Shown: positions 53,094 through 63,130, numbered from the stretch's first letter. The stretch is DNA of 64,000 nt from Rhizobacter terrae (GCF_003852895.1 NZ_QUSW01000002.1:496001-560000), one strand, 5' to 3'. A program made the numbers and translations. Notes: generated by a model not told the origin, from the letters alone.

Positions 53094-54292
53094 TCCAGCT
53101 GGGCGGCCGCGGTGAGCGCGCGCAGTTCGGCGCGGTTGATCTCGCCCACGCTCATCATGAGGTTGTCAGCCGCGGACTTGAAGTCGAACAGCGACTCGGC
53201 CTCCACCGCGCGCACCAGCTCGAAGTACGGCTGGTAGGGGCCTTCGCCATCGACCAGCGCCTGGTACACGCGCTGCGGCACGGGGATGGTGCGCATGAGC
53301 TCGGAGAACGGCTGCTTGAACATGCGGTCCAGCAGCGAGAACACGCCGCAGATGAACATCTCATTGCGCATCTCGTCGTCGCCGCTGGAACGCACGAGCT
53401 CTTCCATCAGCAGGCCGCGGCGCACGGCGGCGAACATCACCGGCTTGAGGTTGCTGTCCTTGCTGGCGGTGGCCAGCAAGAGCGCCAGCCATCGCTTCAG
53501 GCGCTGGTAGCCCAGCATCATGATCGCGTGGCGGAAGGAGCTGATCTCCACCGACAGCCCGAAGGCCGGCGAGTTGATGTAGCGCATCAGCTTGAAGGCG
53601 AGCGAGGGGTCGCGCTTGAGGGTGCCTTCGAGCTTCTCGATGGGCTCCTGCTTGTCCACGCGGTTGATCAGTTCCACGATGACCTGCAGGTCGGTCTGCC
53701 CCGCCGGCTTGCCGCCCGCCATGGTCATGTTGACCACGTCATCGATGGGCCAGCCCAGCACGGCGGCGGCGCCGCGGGTGAAGCTGTTCTCCATGTCGGT
53801 CACGCTGTGGATGCCCGACTGCACATGCGGAATGCTGCGCGTCACGGCACCCGGCGCGTGGGCCCCTTCACCGGCGCGGCGGTCGTCGGACAGGTCGATG
53901 ATCGAATACTTGAAGCAGGGCAGCACCTCGCGCGGCAACTCCTTCACCGGGCGGCCCTTGAGCAGCATGGTGTTGCCGTGCTTGTGCAGGGCCAGCAGCG
54001 CTTGCACGTTGTCGGGCTCGCCCGCCATGAAGGCCGGGATCTCGATCATCACGTTGGTGGCGACCTCGGCCTTGAGCAGGTCCTGCAGCAGGCTTTCGCT
54101 GGCCACGTTGAGCGATACGCGCGCACCATCGGCCGGCCACACGCCAGCCACCGTCTGCAGCAGTTGGGCGGCATCCAGGGGAACGTCGGGCTTGAGGGGA
54201 AAGACGGTCAGGCGCGTCGCGGTGACGGCCCGGTTGCGGTCGATGAACGGGGAATAACCGAGGGCCACCTGGCCGAGGATGGCATCGCTCAA
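53090..54292 (-). CDS. HDOD domain protein with degenerate EAL-like N-terminus
   Basis: The 400-residue protein has an N-terminal region (about 1-135) that aligns in layout with EAL domains (SLNVASESLLQDLLKAEV, MIEIPAFMAG) but lacks the EAL motif and metal ligands. The C-terminal HDOD domain (about 190-395) has LEGTLKRDPSLAFKLMRYIN and GLSVEISSFRHAIMMLGYQR. EAL-HDOD proteins act as c-di-GMP-linked signalling adaptors without proven catalysis. The start is TTG 54292 with GGGAG upstream at 6 bases. It follows flgL by 22 bases and overlaps the kinase gene, tying both to the flg operon. Confidence 0.9.
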   Translation of the reverse strand: MSDAILGQVALGYSPFIDRNRAVTATRLTVFPLKPDVPLDAAQLLQTVAGVWPADGARVSLNVASESLLQDLLKAEVATNVMIEIPAFMAGEPDNVQALLALHKHGNTMLLKGRPVKELPREVLPCFKYSIIDLSDDRRAGEGAHAPGAVTRSIPHVQSGIHSVTDMENSFTRGAAAVLGWPIDDVVNMTMAGGKPAGQTDLQVIVELINRVDKQEPIEKLEGTLKRDPSLAFKLMRYINSPAFGLSVEISSFRHAIMMLGYQRLKRWLALLLATASKDSNLKPVMFAAVRRGLLMEELVRSSGDDEMRNEMFICGVFSLLDRMFKQPFSELMRTIPVPQRVYQALVDGEGPYQPYFELVRAVEAESLFDFKSAADNLMMSVGEINRAELRALTAAAQLD

Positions 54293-54314
54293 AGCATGCT
54301 CCCGATGGATTGAA

Positions 54315-55514
54315 TCATCCGTTGAGGTATTGGAACAGCGACAGGCGCTGCACCATCGAGTAGGACTTCAAGGCAGCATCGTAGCCGCTTTGTTTGTTCT
54401 GGAAGTCGGAAATGGCCTGAACCATGTCCAGGTCTTGCGCGTTGGATTTCTCGGTTTCGGCAGAGATCTTCTGCTCGCCCAGCCGGTCTGTCACGCCATC
54501 GATGCGGTTGAGGGTCACGCCGGCGTCGGAACGCGCGGTGGTCAGGCGGCCCATGACCTGGTCGAGGTTGCGCAGGTTCATGATGCTGTCCTGCGTGATC
54601 TGCGGGCCGCGCTTGTTGGGCGTGGACAGGTCGCTGACCGTCTTGTCCAGCGTGTCGAACACGCTCAGGGTCGAGGACGACGGGACGATCTTGAAGGCGT
54701 CGCCGGTGGCCGGCGCGCCCGAGACGGTGACGGCCATGCCGTCGATCTGCATCGCCGTGCCCGCCTGGTAGGGCACGTTGGTCATGGCGGTGGCGGCACC
54801 ATCCTTGAGCACGGAGTAGGTCACCACGCCGGCGGTGTTGGTGAACTGGATGTCGTAGGTCGAGCCGGTGAGCGCGGAGGGGTTCACCACGCTGCCGACA
54901 TCGATGGTGGCGCTGCCGGTGCTGGTGGTCACCTTGGTTTCGAACACGCCATTGCCGGTGCGGGCCGACAGCCAGGTCGCGCCGCCGTCCATCGCAATGG
55001 GCAGGCCTTCGGTGCCGGCGATCTTGGCTTCCCCGCCCGTGCCGCGGAATTGCACGGCACCGGGTGCATCGATGAACGGCGCCTGGGCCGAACCCTGTCC
55101 GCCAAAGAGGTAGCCATTGGCGCCGTCGCTGCGGTTGGCAATGGTGAGCAGTTGCGAGCGGATGCCTTGCAATTCGGTGGCCAGGTTCTTGCGCTCGGAG
55201 TCCCCAAGGCCTGCATTGCCGGCCTGGACCACGAGTTCGCGGGCGCGCTGCAGCAAGTCGTTGGCATCGCCCAGCGAGCTTTCGGTGAGCGACATGAAAG
55301 ACTTGCTGGCGTCCACGCCACGCTGGTCCGCATCCACCCGGGCCGAGCTGGCCAATGCGCGCTCGGCGCGGGCCGCCGCGGTCGGGTCGTCGCTCGCGCG
55401 GTTCACGCGCTTGCCGGTGGTGAGCTGGTTCTGCATCTCGCTCATCTCGACCTGGCGCTTTTGCAGCTGCGCCAGCGAGGTGTCGAAAGCCTGGAGGGTA
55501 CTGACTCGGTTCAT
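54315..55514 (-). CDS. flgL: Flagellar hook-associated protein 3 (FlgL)
   Basis: The 399-residue protein has the flagellin-like N-terminal coiled coil (RVSTLQAFDTSLAQLQKRQV, then MQNQLTTGKRVNRASDDPTA) and the matching C-terminal helix ending in SYSMVQRLSLFQYLNG. FlgL is the second hook-filament junction protein and is exported through the flagellar type III system. It starts 13 bases after flgK. The middle domain is variable, as usual. Confidence 0.95.
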   Translation of the reverse strand: MNRVSTLQAFDTSLAQLQKRQVEMSEMQNQLTTGKRVNRASDDPTAAARAERALASSARVDADQRGVDASKSFMSLTESSLGDANDLLQRARELVVQAGNAGLGDSERKNLATELQGIRSQLLTIANRSDGANGYLFGGQGSAQAPFIDAPGAVQFRGTGGEAKIAGTEGLPIAMDGGATWLSARTGNGVFETKVTTSTGSATIDVGSVVNPSALTGSTYDIQFTNTAGVVTYSVLKDGAATAMTNVPYQAGTAMQIDGMAVTVSGAPATGDAFKIVPSSSTLSVFDTLDKTVSDLSTPNKRGPQITQDSIMNLRNLDQVMGRLTTARSDAGVTLNRIDGVTDRLGEQKISAETEKSNAQDLDMVQAISDFQNKQSGYDAALKSYSMVQRLSLFQYLNG

Positions 55515-55527
55515 GATGATGGTTGCC

Positions 55528-57519
55528 TCAGGTCACGCCGCCAACCTTGAGCAGCGTGTCGAAGATCGACTGCGCCACCTGCAGCATCTTGGCCGCGGCC
55601 TGGTAGCTCTGCTGGAACTGGATCAGCCGCGCGGCTTCCTCGTCGAGGTTCACGCCGGTCTTCTCGCTCAGCGCGGACTGCGCGTCCTGCGCGACCGAGG
55701 CGGACATGTCGGCGCTGATCTGCGAGCTCTGCACGCGCACGCCGATGTCGGTCATCGCATTGGCGTAGGCGTCGGTGACGGTGACGCCGCCGCTGGCGCC
55801 ACTGCGGCCCACGAGCTTGACGTCGCGCAGGTCGGTCAGCGCGCGGGCATTGCCGTTGTCGGTGGCCGGGTAGGCCGTCTTCTGCACCACCACGGTGTCG
55901 CCGGTCTGGGGCACGCCGTTGAGGTCCAGCTGGAAGCCGTTGAGGTTGATGCTGCTGCCGGCCGTCCACACCGCCGAACCGCTGCTGGACAGCACGCCCG
56001 TCGTCGCATCGCGCAGCTCCCAGTCGTAGTTGCCGGTGCCGGAGGTGAAGGTGACGGTGGCCGTGAGATTCGGGTTGATCGAGGGGCTGACGGCCTTCAG
56101 GCTGGCCACCGTGGCGGTGCCGGTGTTGTTGGCGCCCAGGCCCGCGGTCACAGGCGAGGCGGCGGCGATGCCCTTGGGGTCGGTCAGCACGCGGCGCATG
56201 TTCAGCGCGGCACTGGCCACCGGCTGCAGCTGGAAGCGGTCGCCCGCGGCCGGCAGGGGCGCCACGACGTTGAGCTGGAAGCCATCGACGACGCCACCGG
56301 ACGCCACCGACACCTGCACGCCGTCGGAGTCGCGCGTCACGAGGTAGTTGCCGGCAGTGGCCGGGTCCGGCTGCACGGTGTAGTTGCTGGCGCGCAGCTG
56401 GCTGGCGTCGGTGATGGTGTAGCTCACGCTGGGCACGCGCGTGCCCGAGGCATTCACATAGGACGCGACCGGGTTGCCGGCTGCGTCCACCGCGTTGTTG
56501 TTGTTGGCCATCACGATGGGCGTGCCGGTCGTGAAGATGGCCGCGCCCGTGGCTGCGGGCGTGCCCAGGTCCAGGCCCAGCGCCTGCTGGTCGTTGACCT
56601 TGCCGGCCAGGGCCGCGGCCATCTGGCCGAGCTGGTTGCGCGCGGCCACGAGGTCGTTGTCCTGGAAGCGCAGCATGCCGGCGATGGAGCCGCCCGTGAG
56701 CAGGCTGCTCGGGATCTCGTGCGTGCCGCCGGAATCCACCAGGCCCACGCGGATCTTGGACGGATCGAAGGTGTCCGACAGCGCCGCCATCTTCGTCACC
56801 TCGCCGCCCAGCACCAGGCGCTGGCCGCCGCCGATGAAGATGCTGACCGAACCGTCGGTGGCGGGAATGGTGGTGACCTGCACGATCTGGCCGAGGTCGC
56901 TGACCAGGCGGTCGCGCTGGTCCAGCAGGTCGTTGGGCGTGTGGCCCGAGCCTTGCGCGAGCGAGATCTGCCCGTTCAGGTCGGCGATGCGTGCGCTGAG
57001 GGTGTTGATCTGCTTGACCGCCGCGCCCACTTCGGAGGTGACGTTGGCCTGCAGCGAATCCATCTGCTCGCCCGCGGCACGAAAGCGGGCGGCGACGTTC
57101 TCGGCCTGGCCCAGCGCCACCTGGCGCGCGGCCAGGTCCTGAGGGCGGTTGGCCACGTCCACGAAGGAATTGAGGAATTGGCCAGCCGCATAGCCGACGC
57201 CCGATTCGCCGGTGGCGAACACCGTTTCGAGCTGCTTGAGCTGGTCGGCGCGCGTCGAATCGGCCGCGGCGATGGAGGCCGACGTGGTCGCCTCGCGCGT
57301 GAGGTACTCGTCGTGCGCCCGGCTCACGGTCGTGACGTTCACGCCCTTGCCGAAGAAGCCCGCGCCGGTGAACTGGCCGCCCGCGGATTCCAGCTCCACC
57401 GATTGCTTGGAATAGCCCTTGGTGTTGGCGTTGGAGATGTTGTTGCCCGTGGCCTGCAAGGCCGCGTAGTTGGCAAACAGGGCCCGCGTGCCCAGGGCCA
57501 TCAATGCTGAACCGCTCAT
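55528..57519 (-). CDS. flgK: Flagellar hook-associated protein 1 (FlgK)
   Basis: The 663-residue protein begins with the rod/hook-type motif LGTRALFANYAALQATGNNI followed by SNANTKGYSKQSVELES, and ends with GVNLDEEAARLIQFQQSYQA, the conserved FlgK C-terminal helix. It forms the first ring of the hook-filament junction. Length is somewhat above the enteric protein because of an enlarged middle domain. It is 13 bases downstream of flgJ. Confidence 0.96.
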   Translation of the reverse strand: MSGSALMALGTRALFANYAALQATGNNISNANTKGYSKQSVELESAGGQFTGAGFFGKGVNVTTVSRAHDEYLTREATTSASIAAADSTRADQLKQLETVFATGESGVGYAAGQFLNSFVDVANRPQDLAARQVALGQAENVAARFRAAGEQMDSLQANVTSEVGAAVKQINTLSARIADLNGQISLAQGSGHTPNDLLDQRDRLVSDLGQIVQVTTIPATDGSVSIFIGGGQRLVLGGEVTKMAALSDTFDPSKIRVGLVDSGGTHEIPSSLLTGGSIAGMLRFQDNDLVAARNQLGQMAAALAGKVNDQQALGLDLGTPAATGAAIFTTGTPIVMANNNNAVDAAGNPVASYVNASGTRVPSVSYTITDASQLRASNYTVQPDPATAGNYLVTRDSDGVQVSVASGGVVDGFQLNVVAPLPAAGDRFQLQPVASAALNMRRVLTDPKGIAAASPVTAGLGANNTGTATVASLKAVSPSINPNLTATVTFTSGTGNYDWELRDATTGVLSSSGSAVWTAGSSINLNGFQLDLNGVPQTGDTVVVQKTAYPATDNGNARALTDLRDVKLVGRSGASGGVTVTDAYANAMTDIGVRVQSSQISADMSASVAQDAQSALSEKTGVNLDEEAARLIQFQQSYQAAAKMLQVAQSIFDTLLKVGGVT

Positions 57520-57532
57520 CGACAGGCCCTCC

Positions 57533-58408
57533 TCAGGCGACGCTGCGCTGCAGGCGCAGTGTGGTGTTGATCACGCGCGTGAGCTTGTCGGCATACGCGG
57601 GGTCGGTGGCATAGCCTGCCTTTTGCAGGCCCTGCGCGAAACCCTGGACGGTGCCGGCGTTGGCCAGCACCTGCTGGAAGCGCGGGCTGTCCTTCATCAG
57701 CTTGGCGTAGTCGGCGAAGGACTCGGCATACGAGCCGTAGGCGCGGAACCTGGCCGTCACCTTGTGCGGCTGGCCGTTCACGTACTCGGTGGTGGTCACT
57801 TCCGCGACCTTGCCCTTCCAGTTCGCGCCGGCCTTGATGCCGAAGAGATTGTGCGCGGACGACCCATCGGTGTTCTTGATCTCGTGCTTGCCCCAGCCGG
57901 TCTCGTGCGCCGCCTGCGACACCATGAAGCTCGCGGGAATGCCGGTCTGCGCCTCGGCCGCGCGGGCCGCCTCGGTGTGCTGGGAGACGAAGTCGCTCTG
58001 GCGCTGCGAGACCTTCTGCGTGGACGGTGCGCCTGCCGCGGTGGCCGGCGACAGCGCCGCGTTGACCGACTTGGCCACGTTGGCTGCCGGCGTCACGGTG
58101 CCGCCCATCTGGCGTTCCAGCTGCCGCGCGATCACGTCGCTCAGGCCGCCGGGCAGGCCGGTCATCTTGGTGGCGAACTGTTGGTCGAGCATGTCGGTGC
58201 CCATCTGCGTGCCGGCGTTGTCGAACATGCCGGTGGACATGCTTTGCTGCGCTGCCCGCATGCTCTTCATGAGCTCCTGCATGAACAGCGCCTCGAACTG
58301 CTTGGCCGCGTCCTTGATGGCCGCCTTCGGGTCGGTGGCCGCGCGCGAGCGCAGCGCGTCCACGCCGTGTGTGTCGGTGGCGAGGCGGGACGTGGACAGC
58401 GGATTCAT
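57533..58408 (-). CDS. flgJ: Flagellar rod assembly protein/muramidase FlgJ
   Basis: The 291-residue protein has the N-terminal rod-capping domain (KDAAKQFEALFMQELMKSMR and MYDQQFATKM-type stretch, here MLDQQFATKMTGLPGGLSDV) and a C-terminal glucosaminidase domain with SFMVSQAAHETGWGKHEIKN and AHNLFGIKAG. It cuts peptidoglycan to let the rod pass. It is of the two-domain betaproteobacterial type. One base separates it from flgI. Confidence 0.96.
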   Translation of the reverse strand: MNPLSTSRLATDTHGVDALRSRAATDPKAAIKDAAKQFEALFMQELMKSMRAAQQSMSTGMFDNAGTQMGTDMLDQQFATKMTGLPGGLSDVIARQLERQMGGTVTPAANVAKSVNAALSPATAAGAPSTQKVSQRQSDFVSQHTEAARAAEAQTGIPASFMVSQAAHETGWGKHEIKNTDGSSAHNLFGIKAGANWKGKVAEVTTTEYVNGQPHKVTARFRAYGSYAESFADYAKLMKDSPRFQQVLANAGTVQGFAQGLQKAGYATDPAYADKLTRVINTTLRLQRSVA

Positions 58409-58409
58409 G

Positions 58410-59543
58410 TCAGATCACCTCGAGCTCGGCGTTCAAGGCGCCCGCCGACTTCATGGCCTGGAGGATGGCCAGCAAGTCCTGCGGCGTTGCCCCGAGCGAG
58501 TTCAGCGCCTTCACCACATCCGCGAGCTTGGTGCCCGCGGGCATCTGGATGAGCGACCCCGCCTGCTGCGTGATCGCGATGTCGGACTTCTCGGTGACCA
58601 CCGTCTGCCCGCCGGTGGACAGCGCATTGGGCTGGCTCACCTGCGGCGTGGTGCTGATGGTGACCGACAGGCTGCCGTGCGCCACGGCGCAGGCCGCGAG
58701 CGTGACCGACTGGTTCATCACCACCGAGCCGGTGCGTGCGTTGATGACCACGCGTGCGGCCGGAGAGGCCAGCGCGATGTCCAGGTTCTCGATGTCGGCC
58801 ATGAAGCTCACGCGCGAGCCGCCGGCCTCGGGCATGCGCACGCGCACGACGCGGCCGTCCACCGCCCAGGCGGTGTTGTCGCCCATCTTGGCGTTGATGG
58901 CGCGCACCACCTCGCGGGCGGTGTTGAAGTCGCTGGAATTCAGGTCGAGCTGCAGCGTGTCGCCCTGGTTGAGCGGGGTCGGCACGCTGCGCTCCACCGT
59001 GGCGCCTTCGGGGATGCGCCCGGCGCTCAGGTGGTTGATCTGCACCTTGGAGCCGCCTGCCGATGCACCGGCGCCGCCCACGATGAGGTTGCCCTGTGCG
59101 AGCGCGTAGACCTGGCCGTCCGCGCCCTTGAGCGGCGTGGCGATGAGCGTGCCGCCGCGCAGGCTCTTCGCGTTGCCCAGCGACGAGACGTTGATGTCGA
59201 TGACCTGCCCCGGCTGGGCGAAGGCGGGCAGCTGCGCGGTGACCATCACGGCCGCCACGTTCTTGAGCTGCATGTTGGTGCCCGGCGGAACCGTCACGCC
59301 CATCTGCTGGAGCATGGCGTTCAGGCTCTGGGTGGTGAACGGCGCCGAGGTGGTCTGGTCGCCCGTGCCGTCGAGGCCGACGACCAGGCCGTAGCCCACC
59401 AGCGGGTTGCTGCGCACGCCCTGGACGGACGCGACTTCCTTGAGCCGGGTGGCGCTGGCATCGCCGGGCCACCAGATGGCTGCCGTGGCCAGGAGCCAGG
59501 CCAGGACGATCAGGGAACGCAGGAGCTTGTCAGTTTTTTCCAT
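58410..59543 (-). CDS. flgI: Flagellar P-ring protein (FlgI)
   Basis: The 377-residue protein has a signal peptide ([21 protein letters not shown]) and the P-ring core starting [20 protein letters not shown] with [12 protein letters not shown], and ends [11 protein letters not shown]. It is exported by Sec to the periplasm and forms the ring in the peptidoglycan layer. It starts 39 bases after flgH and is adjacent to flgJ. Confidence 0.97.
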   Translation of the reverse strand: MEKTDKLLRSLIVLAWLLATAAIWWPGDASATRLKEVASVQGVRSNPLVGYGLVVGLDGTGDQTTSAPFTTQSLNAMLQQMGVTVPPGTNMQLKNVAAVMVTAQLPAFAQPGQVIDINVSSLGNAKSLRGGTLIATPLKGADGQVYALAQGNLIVGGAGASAGGSKVQINHLSAGRIPEGATVERSVPTPLNQGDTLQLDLNSSDFNTAREVVRAINAKMGDNTAWAVDGRVVRVRMPEAGGSRVSFMADIENLDIALASPAARVVINARTGSVVMNQSVTLAACAVAHGSLSVTISTTPQVSQPNALSTGGQTVVTEKSDIAITQQAGSLIQMPAGTKLADVVKALNSLGATPQDLLAILQAMKSAGALNAELEVI

Positions 59544-59582
59544 GTCGGAAACACCATTCGATGCTTCCGATTCTGGAGAAAC

Positions 59583-60251
59583 TTAAATGGGCAGAACGTT
59601 CAAAAAGAACCGGCCCAACCAACCTATTCCCTGAGCATCGGCCTGGGCGCCACGGCCGCGGTGCTCGATGCGCACGTTGGCGATCTGGGCGGAGGCGACG
59701 GAATTGCCCGGCTGGATGGCCCGCGGGTCGACCTGGCCGGAAAAGCGCAGCACGTCCACGTTGTGGTTCACGCCGATCTGCTTTTCACCGGCGATCAGCA
59801 GGTGCCCGTTGGGCAGGACGCCCGTCACGACGGCGGTGATGGTGCCCGAGAAGTCGTTGGTGTTCTCGGTGCTGCCCTTGCCTTCGAAGGTATTGCTGGA
59901 GCTGCCGGCGGCGCTGGCGCGGCCGAAGCTGTTGGACGCGATGCCCGGCAGCGCGGTGACTTCGGCCGCGAGCTTGCCGCTCTTGTCGATGGAGCTGGTG
60001 CTCTTCTGGCTGGCCGAGACTTTTTCCACGATCTGCACGGTGATGCTGTCGCCCACCAGGCGTGCGCGGTGGTCTTCGAACAGCGGCCGGTATTGCGTGG
60101 CCTGGAAGATCGCGCCGTTGCTCACGACCGGGGCTTCCACCACCTGCGGGGCGACGTAGGTCGGCCCGGCGATGTCCACCACCGGACGGGGGTTCATCGT
60201 GGAGCAGCCGGCAAGGACGAGGGCGGAGGCGATCAGGCTCAGGCGTTTCAT
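59583..60251 (-). CDS. flgH: Flagellar L-ring lipoprotein (FlgH)
   Basis: The 222-residue protein has a lipoprotein signal (KRLSLIASALVLAGCST, Cys after LAG). L-ring motifs are GAIFQATQYRPLFEDHRARL, VGDSITVQIVEK and the C-terminal LRFSGQVDPRAIQPGNSVAS, ending in GIGWLGRFFLNVLPI. ATG 60251 is chosen because it directly precedes the lipobox signal. GTG 60263 is in frame and would add four residues. It forms the outer-membrane bushing. Confidence 0.96.
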   Translation of the reverse strand: MKRLSLIASALVLAGCSTMNPRPVVDIAGPTYVAPQVVEAPVVSNGAIFQATQYRPLFEDHRARLVGDSITVQIVEKVSASQKSTSSIDKSGKLAAEVTALPGIASNSFGRASAAGSSSNTFEGKGSTENTNDFSGTITAVVTGVLPNGHLLIAGEKQIGVNHNVDVLRFSGQVDPRAIQPGNSVASAQIANVRIEHRGRGAQADAQGIGWLGRFFLNVLPI

Positions 60252-60274
60252 CGGGGGTCTCACAGGAAAGGGGT

Positions 60275-61057
60275 TCAGAGCTGTCCGAGCTTTTGCAGCA
60301 TCTGGTCGGAGGTCTGGATGGCCTTGGAATTCAGTTCGTAGGCGCGTTGCGTCTGGATCATCGCGACGAGTTCTTCCACCACGTTCACGTTGGAAGTCTC
60401 GACGAAGCCCTGGCGCAGGGTGCCCAGGCCGTTCTGGCCCGGCGTGCCGCTTTGCGCGGTGCCCGAGGCCGAGGTCTCGGCGAAGATGTTCTGGCCCTTG
60501 GGGTCCAGGCCGGCCGGGTTCACGAAGTTGGCAATCTGCAGCTGGCCCACCGTCTGTGCGGCGGCCTGGCCGGCGAGCGTCACGCTCACCGTGCCGTCCG
60601 AGCCGATGGTGACGCTTTGCGCGGCAGCCGGAATCGTGATGCCCGGCTGCACCGGGTAGCCGTTGTTGGTGACGAGCTGCCCGGTGGAGCTCACCTGGAA
60701 GGAACCGTCGCGGGTGTAGCCGGTGGTGCCGTCGGGCATCTGCACCTCGAAGAAGCCGTTGCCCAGCACCGCCACGTCCAGGTTGTTGGCGCTTTGCTGC
60801 AGGTTGCCCTGGCTGAAGCTGCGCGAGGTGGCGACCGCGCGCGTGCCCAGGCCGACCTGCAAGCCGGTGGGCACCGTCGTCTGCTCGGTGCTGTTGGCGC
60901 CCGCCTGGCGCAGGTTCTGGTACATGAGGTCTTCAAAGACCGCATGCGCCTTCTTGTAGCCGTTGGTCGAGACGTTGGCGAGGTTGTTGGAGATGGTGTC
61001 CAGCTGGGTCTGCTGGGCCTCCATGCCGGTCTTCGAAATCCACAGGGAACGCATCAT
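60275..61057 (-). CDS. flgG: Flagellar distal rod protein (FlgG)
   Basis: The 260-residue protein has the FlgG start [20 protein letters not shown] with [16 protein letters not shown] and the C-terminal [20 protein letters not shown] followed by [19 protein letters not shown]. Length matches FlgG exactly. It forms the distal rod and passes through the P and L rings. Gaps are 27 bases to flgF and 23 to flgH. A second in-frame ATG follows the first. Confidence 0.97.
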   Translation of the reverse strand: MMRSLWISKTGMEAQQTQLDTISNNLANVSTNGYKKAHAVFEDLMYQNLRQAGANSTEQTTVPTGLQVGLGTRAVATSRSFSQGNLQQSANNLDVAVLGNGFFEVQMPDGTTGYTRDGSFQVSSTGQLVTNNGYPVQPGITIPAAAQSVTIGSDGTVSVTLAGQAAAQTVGQLQIANFVNPAGLDPKGQNIFAETSASGTAQSGTPGQNGLGTLRQGFVETSNVNVVEELVAMIQTQRAYELNSKAIQTSDQMLQKLGQL

Positions 61058-61084
61058 GATCCGGGTCCTTCTCTAACGGAGCGC

Positions 61085-61810
61085 TCAGCTCATCGACAAC
61101 AACTGCGCCGCGCTCTTCTCATTGCCTTCGGCGGTCTGCAACATCTTCATCTGCGCCTCGAACTGCCGGGCCGCGGTGATCATCGCCACCATGGTCTCGA
61201 CAGAGCTGACGTTCGATCCTTCCAGCGCGCCGTCCTGCACGCGGGCAGTCGGGTCTGCGGGCAAGTCACCGTCGGCGCTGCGGAACAGGCCGTCGGTGCC
61301 GCGCTGAAGCGGCGCTTCGGGCGTCACCAGCTTGAGCTTGCCCACCGGCGTCGGCTTGGCATTGCCCACCTGGGCGCTCACCGTGCCGTCGGAGCCGATG
61401 CTCACCGCCGCGTTGGGAGGAATCTGGATCGGGCCGCCGTCGCCCAGCACGGTCAGCCCGCCGCTGGTGGTCAGCGTGCCGTCGGACGACAGGTCCAGCG
61501 AGCCGGCCTTGGTGTAGGCCTCGGTGCCGTCCAGCCCCTGCACCGCCAGCCAGGCGTTGCCCTTCATGGCAACGTCCAGGTTGCGGCCGGTGGCGCTCAC
61601 CTGCCCCGCCGAGGCGTCGTAGCCAGGCGTGCTTTCCAGCGCGAACACGCGGGTGCTGGCGCCGCTGCCTTGCACCGGCACGGCGCGGAAGGCCTGCAGC
61701 TCGGCGCGAAAGCCCACCGTCGACACGTTCGCGAGGTTGTTCGCGAGCGTGTCCTGGCGCTGCATCGTCGCCTTCGCGCCGGACATCGAGGTGTAGATCA
61801 GGCGGTCCAT
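61085..61810 (-). CDS. flgF: Flagellar proximal rod protein (FlgF)
   Basis: The 241-residue protein begins MDRLIYTSMSGAKATMQRQD, then [20 protein letters not shown], and ends in the rod-type helix SNVSSVETMVAMITAARQFE. Length and order between flgE and flgG identify FlgF. It is exported by the flagellar type III apparatus. Confidence 0.96.
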   Translation of the reverse strand: MDRLIYTSMSGAKATMQRQDTLANNLANVSTVGFRAELQAFRAVPVQGSGASTRVFALESTPGYDASAGQVSATGRNLDVAMKGNAWLAVQGLDGTEAYTKAGSLDLSSDGTLTTSGGLTVLGDGGPIQIPPNAAVSIGSDGTVSAQVGNAKPTPVGKLKLVTPEAPLQRGTDGLFRSADGDLPADPTARVQDGALEGSNVSSVETMVAMITAARQFEAQMKMLQTAEGNEKSAAQLLSMS

Positions 61811-61833
61811 GGCTGGCTACCTTCGGATCAGGT

Positions 61834-63099
61834 TCAGCGCAGGTTGACCAGCGTCTGGAGCACCTGGTCCTGCGTCTTGATGGTCTGCGCGTTGGCCTGG
61901 TAGATGCGCTGCGCCGTGATCATGTTCACCAACTCGGCGGTCATGTCCACGTTGGATTCCTCCAGCGCGCCCGACTGCAGCACGCCCAGGTTGCCGTCGC
62001 CGGGAACGCCCAGGATCGGGTCGCCGGTCGCGAAGGTGCGCGCCCAGGAGTTGCCGCCCAGCGGCTGCAGGCCCTGCGGGTTGCGGAAGGTGGCGATTTC
62101 CACCTGGCCGGCCGGCTTGGACTGGCCGTTGGAATAGCGCGCCGTCACGACGCCGTTGGATTCGAACTGGATGCCCACCAGCTGGCCGGCGGCATAGCCG
62201 TTCTGCGACAGGTCGGTCACGCCGAAGGGCGAGCCGTACTGCGAAGCGCCACCCACGTTCAGCGCCACGCCGGAGATCGGCAAGGTGGCGGCGCCCGCGG
62301 CATTGGTCGAGGCCGGGATGTTCAGCGCCACCGTGCCCGCGGGCGAGGTCGGCGCCGAGCCGTTGGAGGGGAACACGATCTGCGTGGACGCGGCGAGGTT
62401 GCCGGCCGCGTCGGTGGCCAGCGGCGTGCCGTTGGCGGTGATGTACACGTTCCAGGTGTCGGTGGAGGCCTTCTGGAAGTAGTAGGTCAGGGCCACATCC
62501 TGGCCCTTGGCGTCGTACACCGTGAGCGAAGTGGCGTTGTTGTAGGTCTTCGGGTCCGTCGTGTCGATGGGGTTGCCCACGGCGGGGAGGGTGGTCGCCG
62601 CACGCGCGTCCAGGTTCATCTCCAGCTTGATCTTGGAGGTCGCTTGCGGCGTGATGCCGGCGGTGGGCATCTGCAGCGGGCTGGCCTGTCCGGGAAGGAT
62701 GGTGCCGGCGCCATCGGCGGCATAGCCCATGAGCTTGTTGCCCTGGCCGTTCACCACGAAACCGTCGCGGTCGACCTTGAACTGGCCGTTGCGGGTGTAC
62801 ATCGTCGGGTTCTTGCCGTCGGTCACCTGGAAGAAGCCCGCGCCGTTGATGGCCAGGTCCATGGGATTTTGCGACGAGGCGATGTTGCCCTGAGTGAACT
62901 GCTGCGACACCCCTTGCAGGCTCACGCCGATGCCGATGGCATTGGCACCGGCGCCGTTCATGGCGCTGGCATACATGTCGGAGAACTCCGCGCGCGAGGC
63001 CTTGGCGCCGTAGGTGCTGGAGTTGGCGATGTTGTTGCCGATCACCTCCAGGTTCTTGCTGGTGGCGTTCAGACCGGAGAGACCTTGTTGGAAGCCCAT
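61834..63099 (-). CDS. flgE: Flagellar hook protein (FlgE)
   Basis: From ATG 63099 the protein is 421 residues, beginning MGFQQGLSGLNATSKNLEVI and GNNIANSSTYGAKASRAEFS, and ending with SNVDMTAELVNMITAQRIYQ and ANAQTIKTQDQVLQTLVNLR. The open frame extends upstream but the motif start fixes this ATG. FlgE polymerises into the hook. It lies 31 bases after flgD. Confidence 0.97.
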   Translation of the reverse strand: MGFQQGLSGLNATSKNLEVIGNNIANSSTYGAKASRAEFSDMYASAMNGAGANAIGIGVSLQGVSQQFTQGNIASSQNPMDLAINGAGFFQVTDGKNPTMYTRNGQFKVDRDGFVVNGQGNKLMGYAADGAGTILPGQASPLQMPTAGITPQATSKIKLEMNLDARAATTLPAVGNPIDTTDPKTYNNATSLTVYDAKGQDVALTYYFQKASTDTWNVYITANGTPLATDAAGNLAASTQIVFPSNGSAPTSPAGTVALNIPASTNAAGAATLPISGVALNVGGASQYGSPFGVTDLSQNGYAAGQLVGIQFESNGVVTARYSNGQSKPAGQVEIATFRNPQGLQPLGGNSWARTFATGDPILGVPGDGNLGVLQSGALEESNVDMTAELVNMITAQRIYQANAQTIKTQDQVLQTLVNLR

Positions 63100-63130
63100 G
63101 GTGTTCCTTTGTGCTGCGGGTGCGCGGGGA

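Noticed and set aside
57762..60341. An 859-codon frame opposite flgJ-flgI-flgH
   Set aside because: It crosses three well-identified flagellar genes on the other strand and has no recognisable domain.
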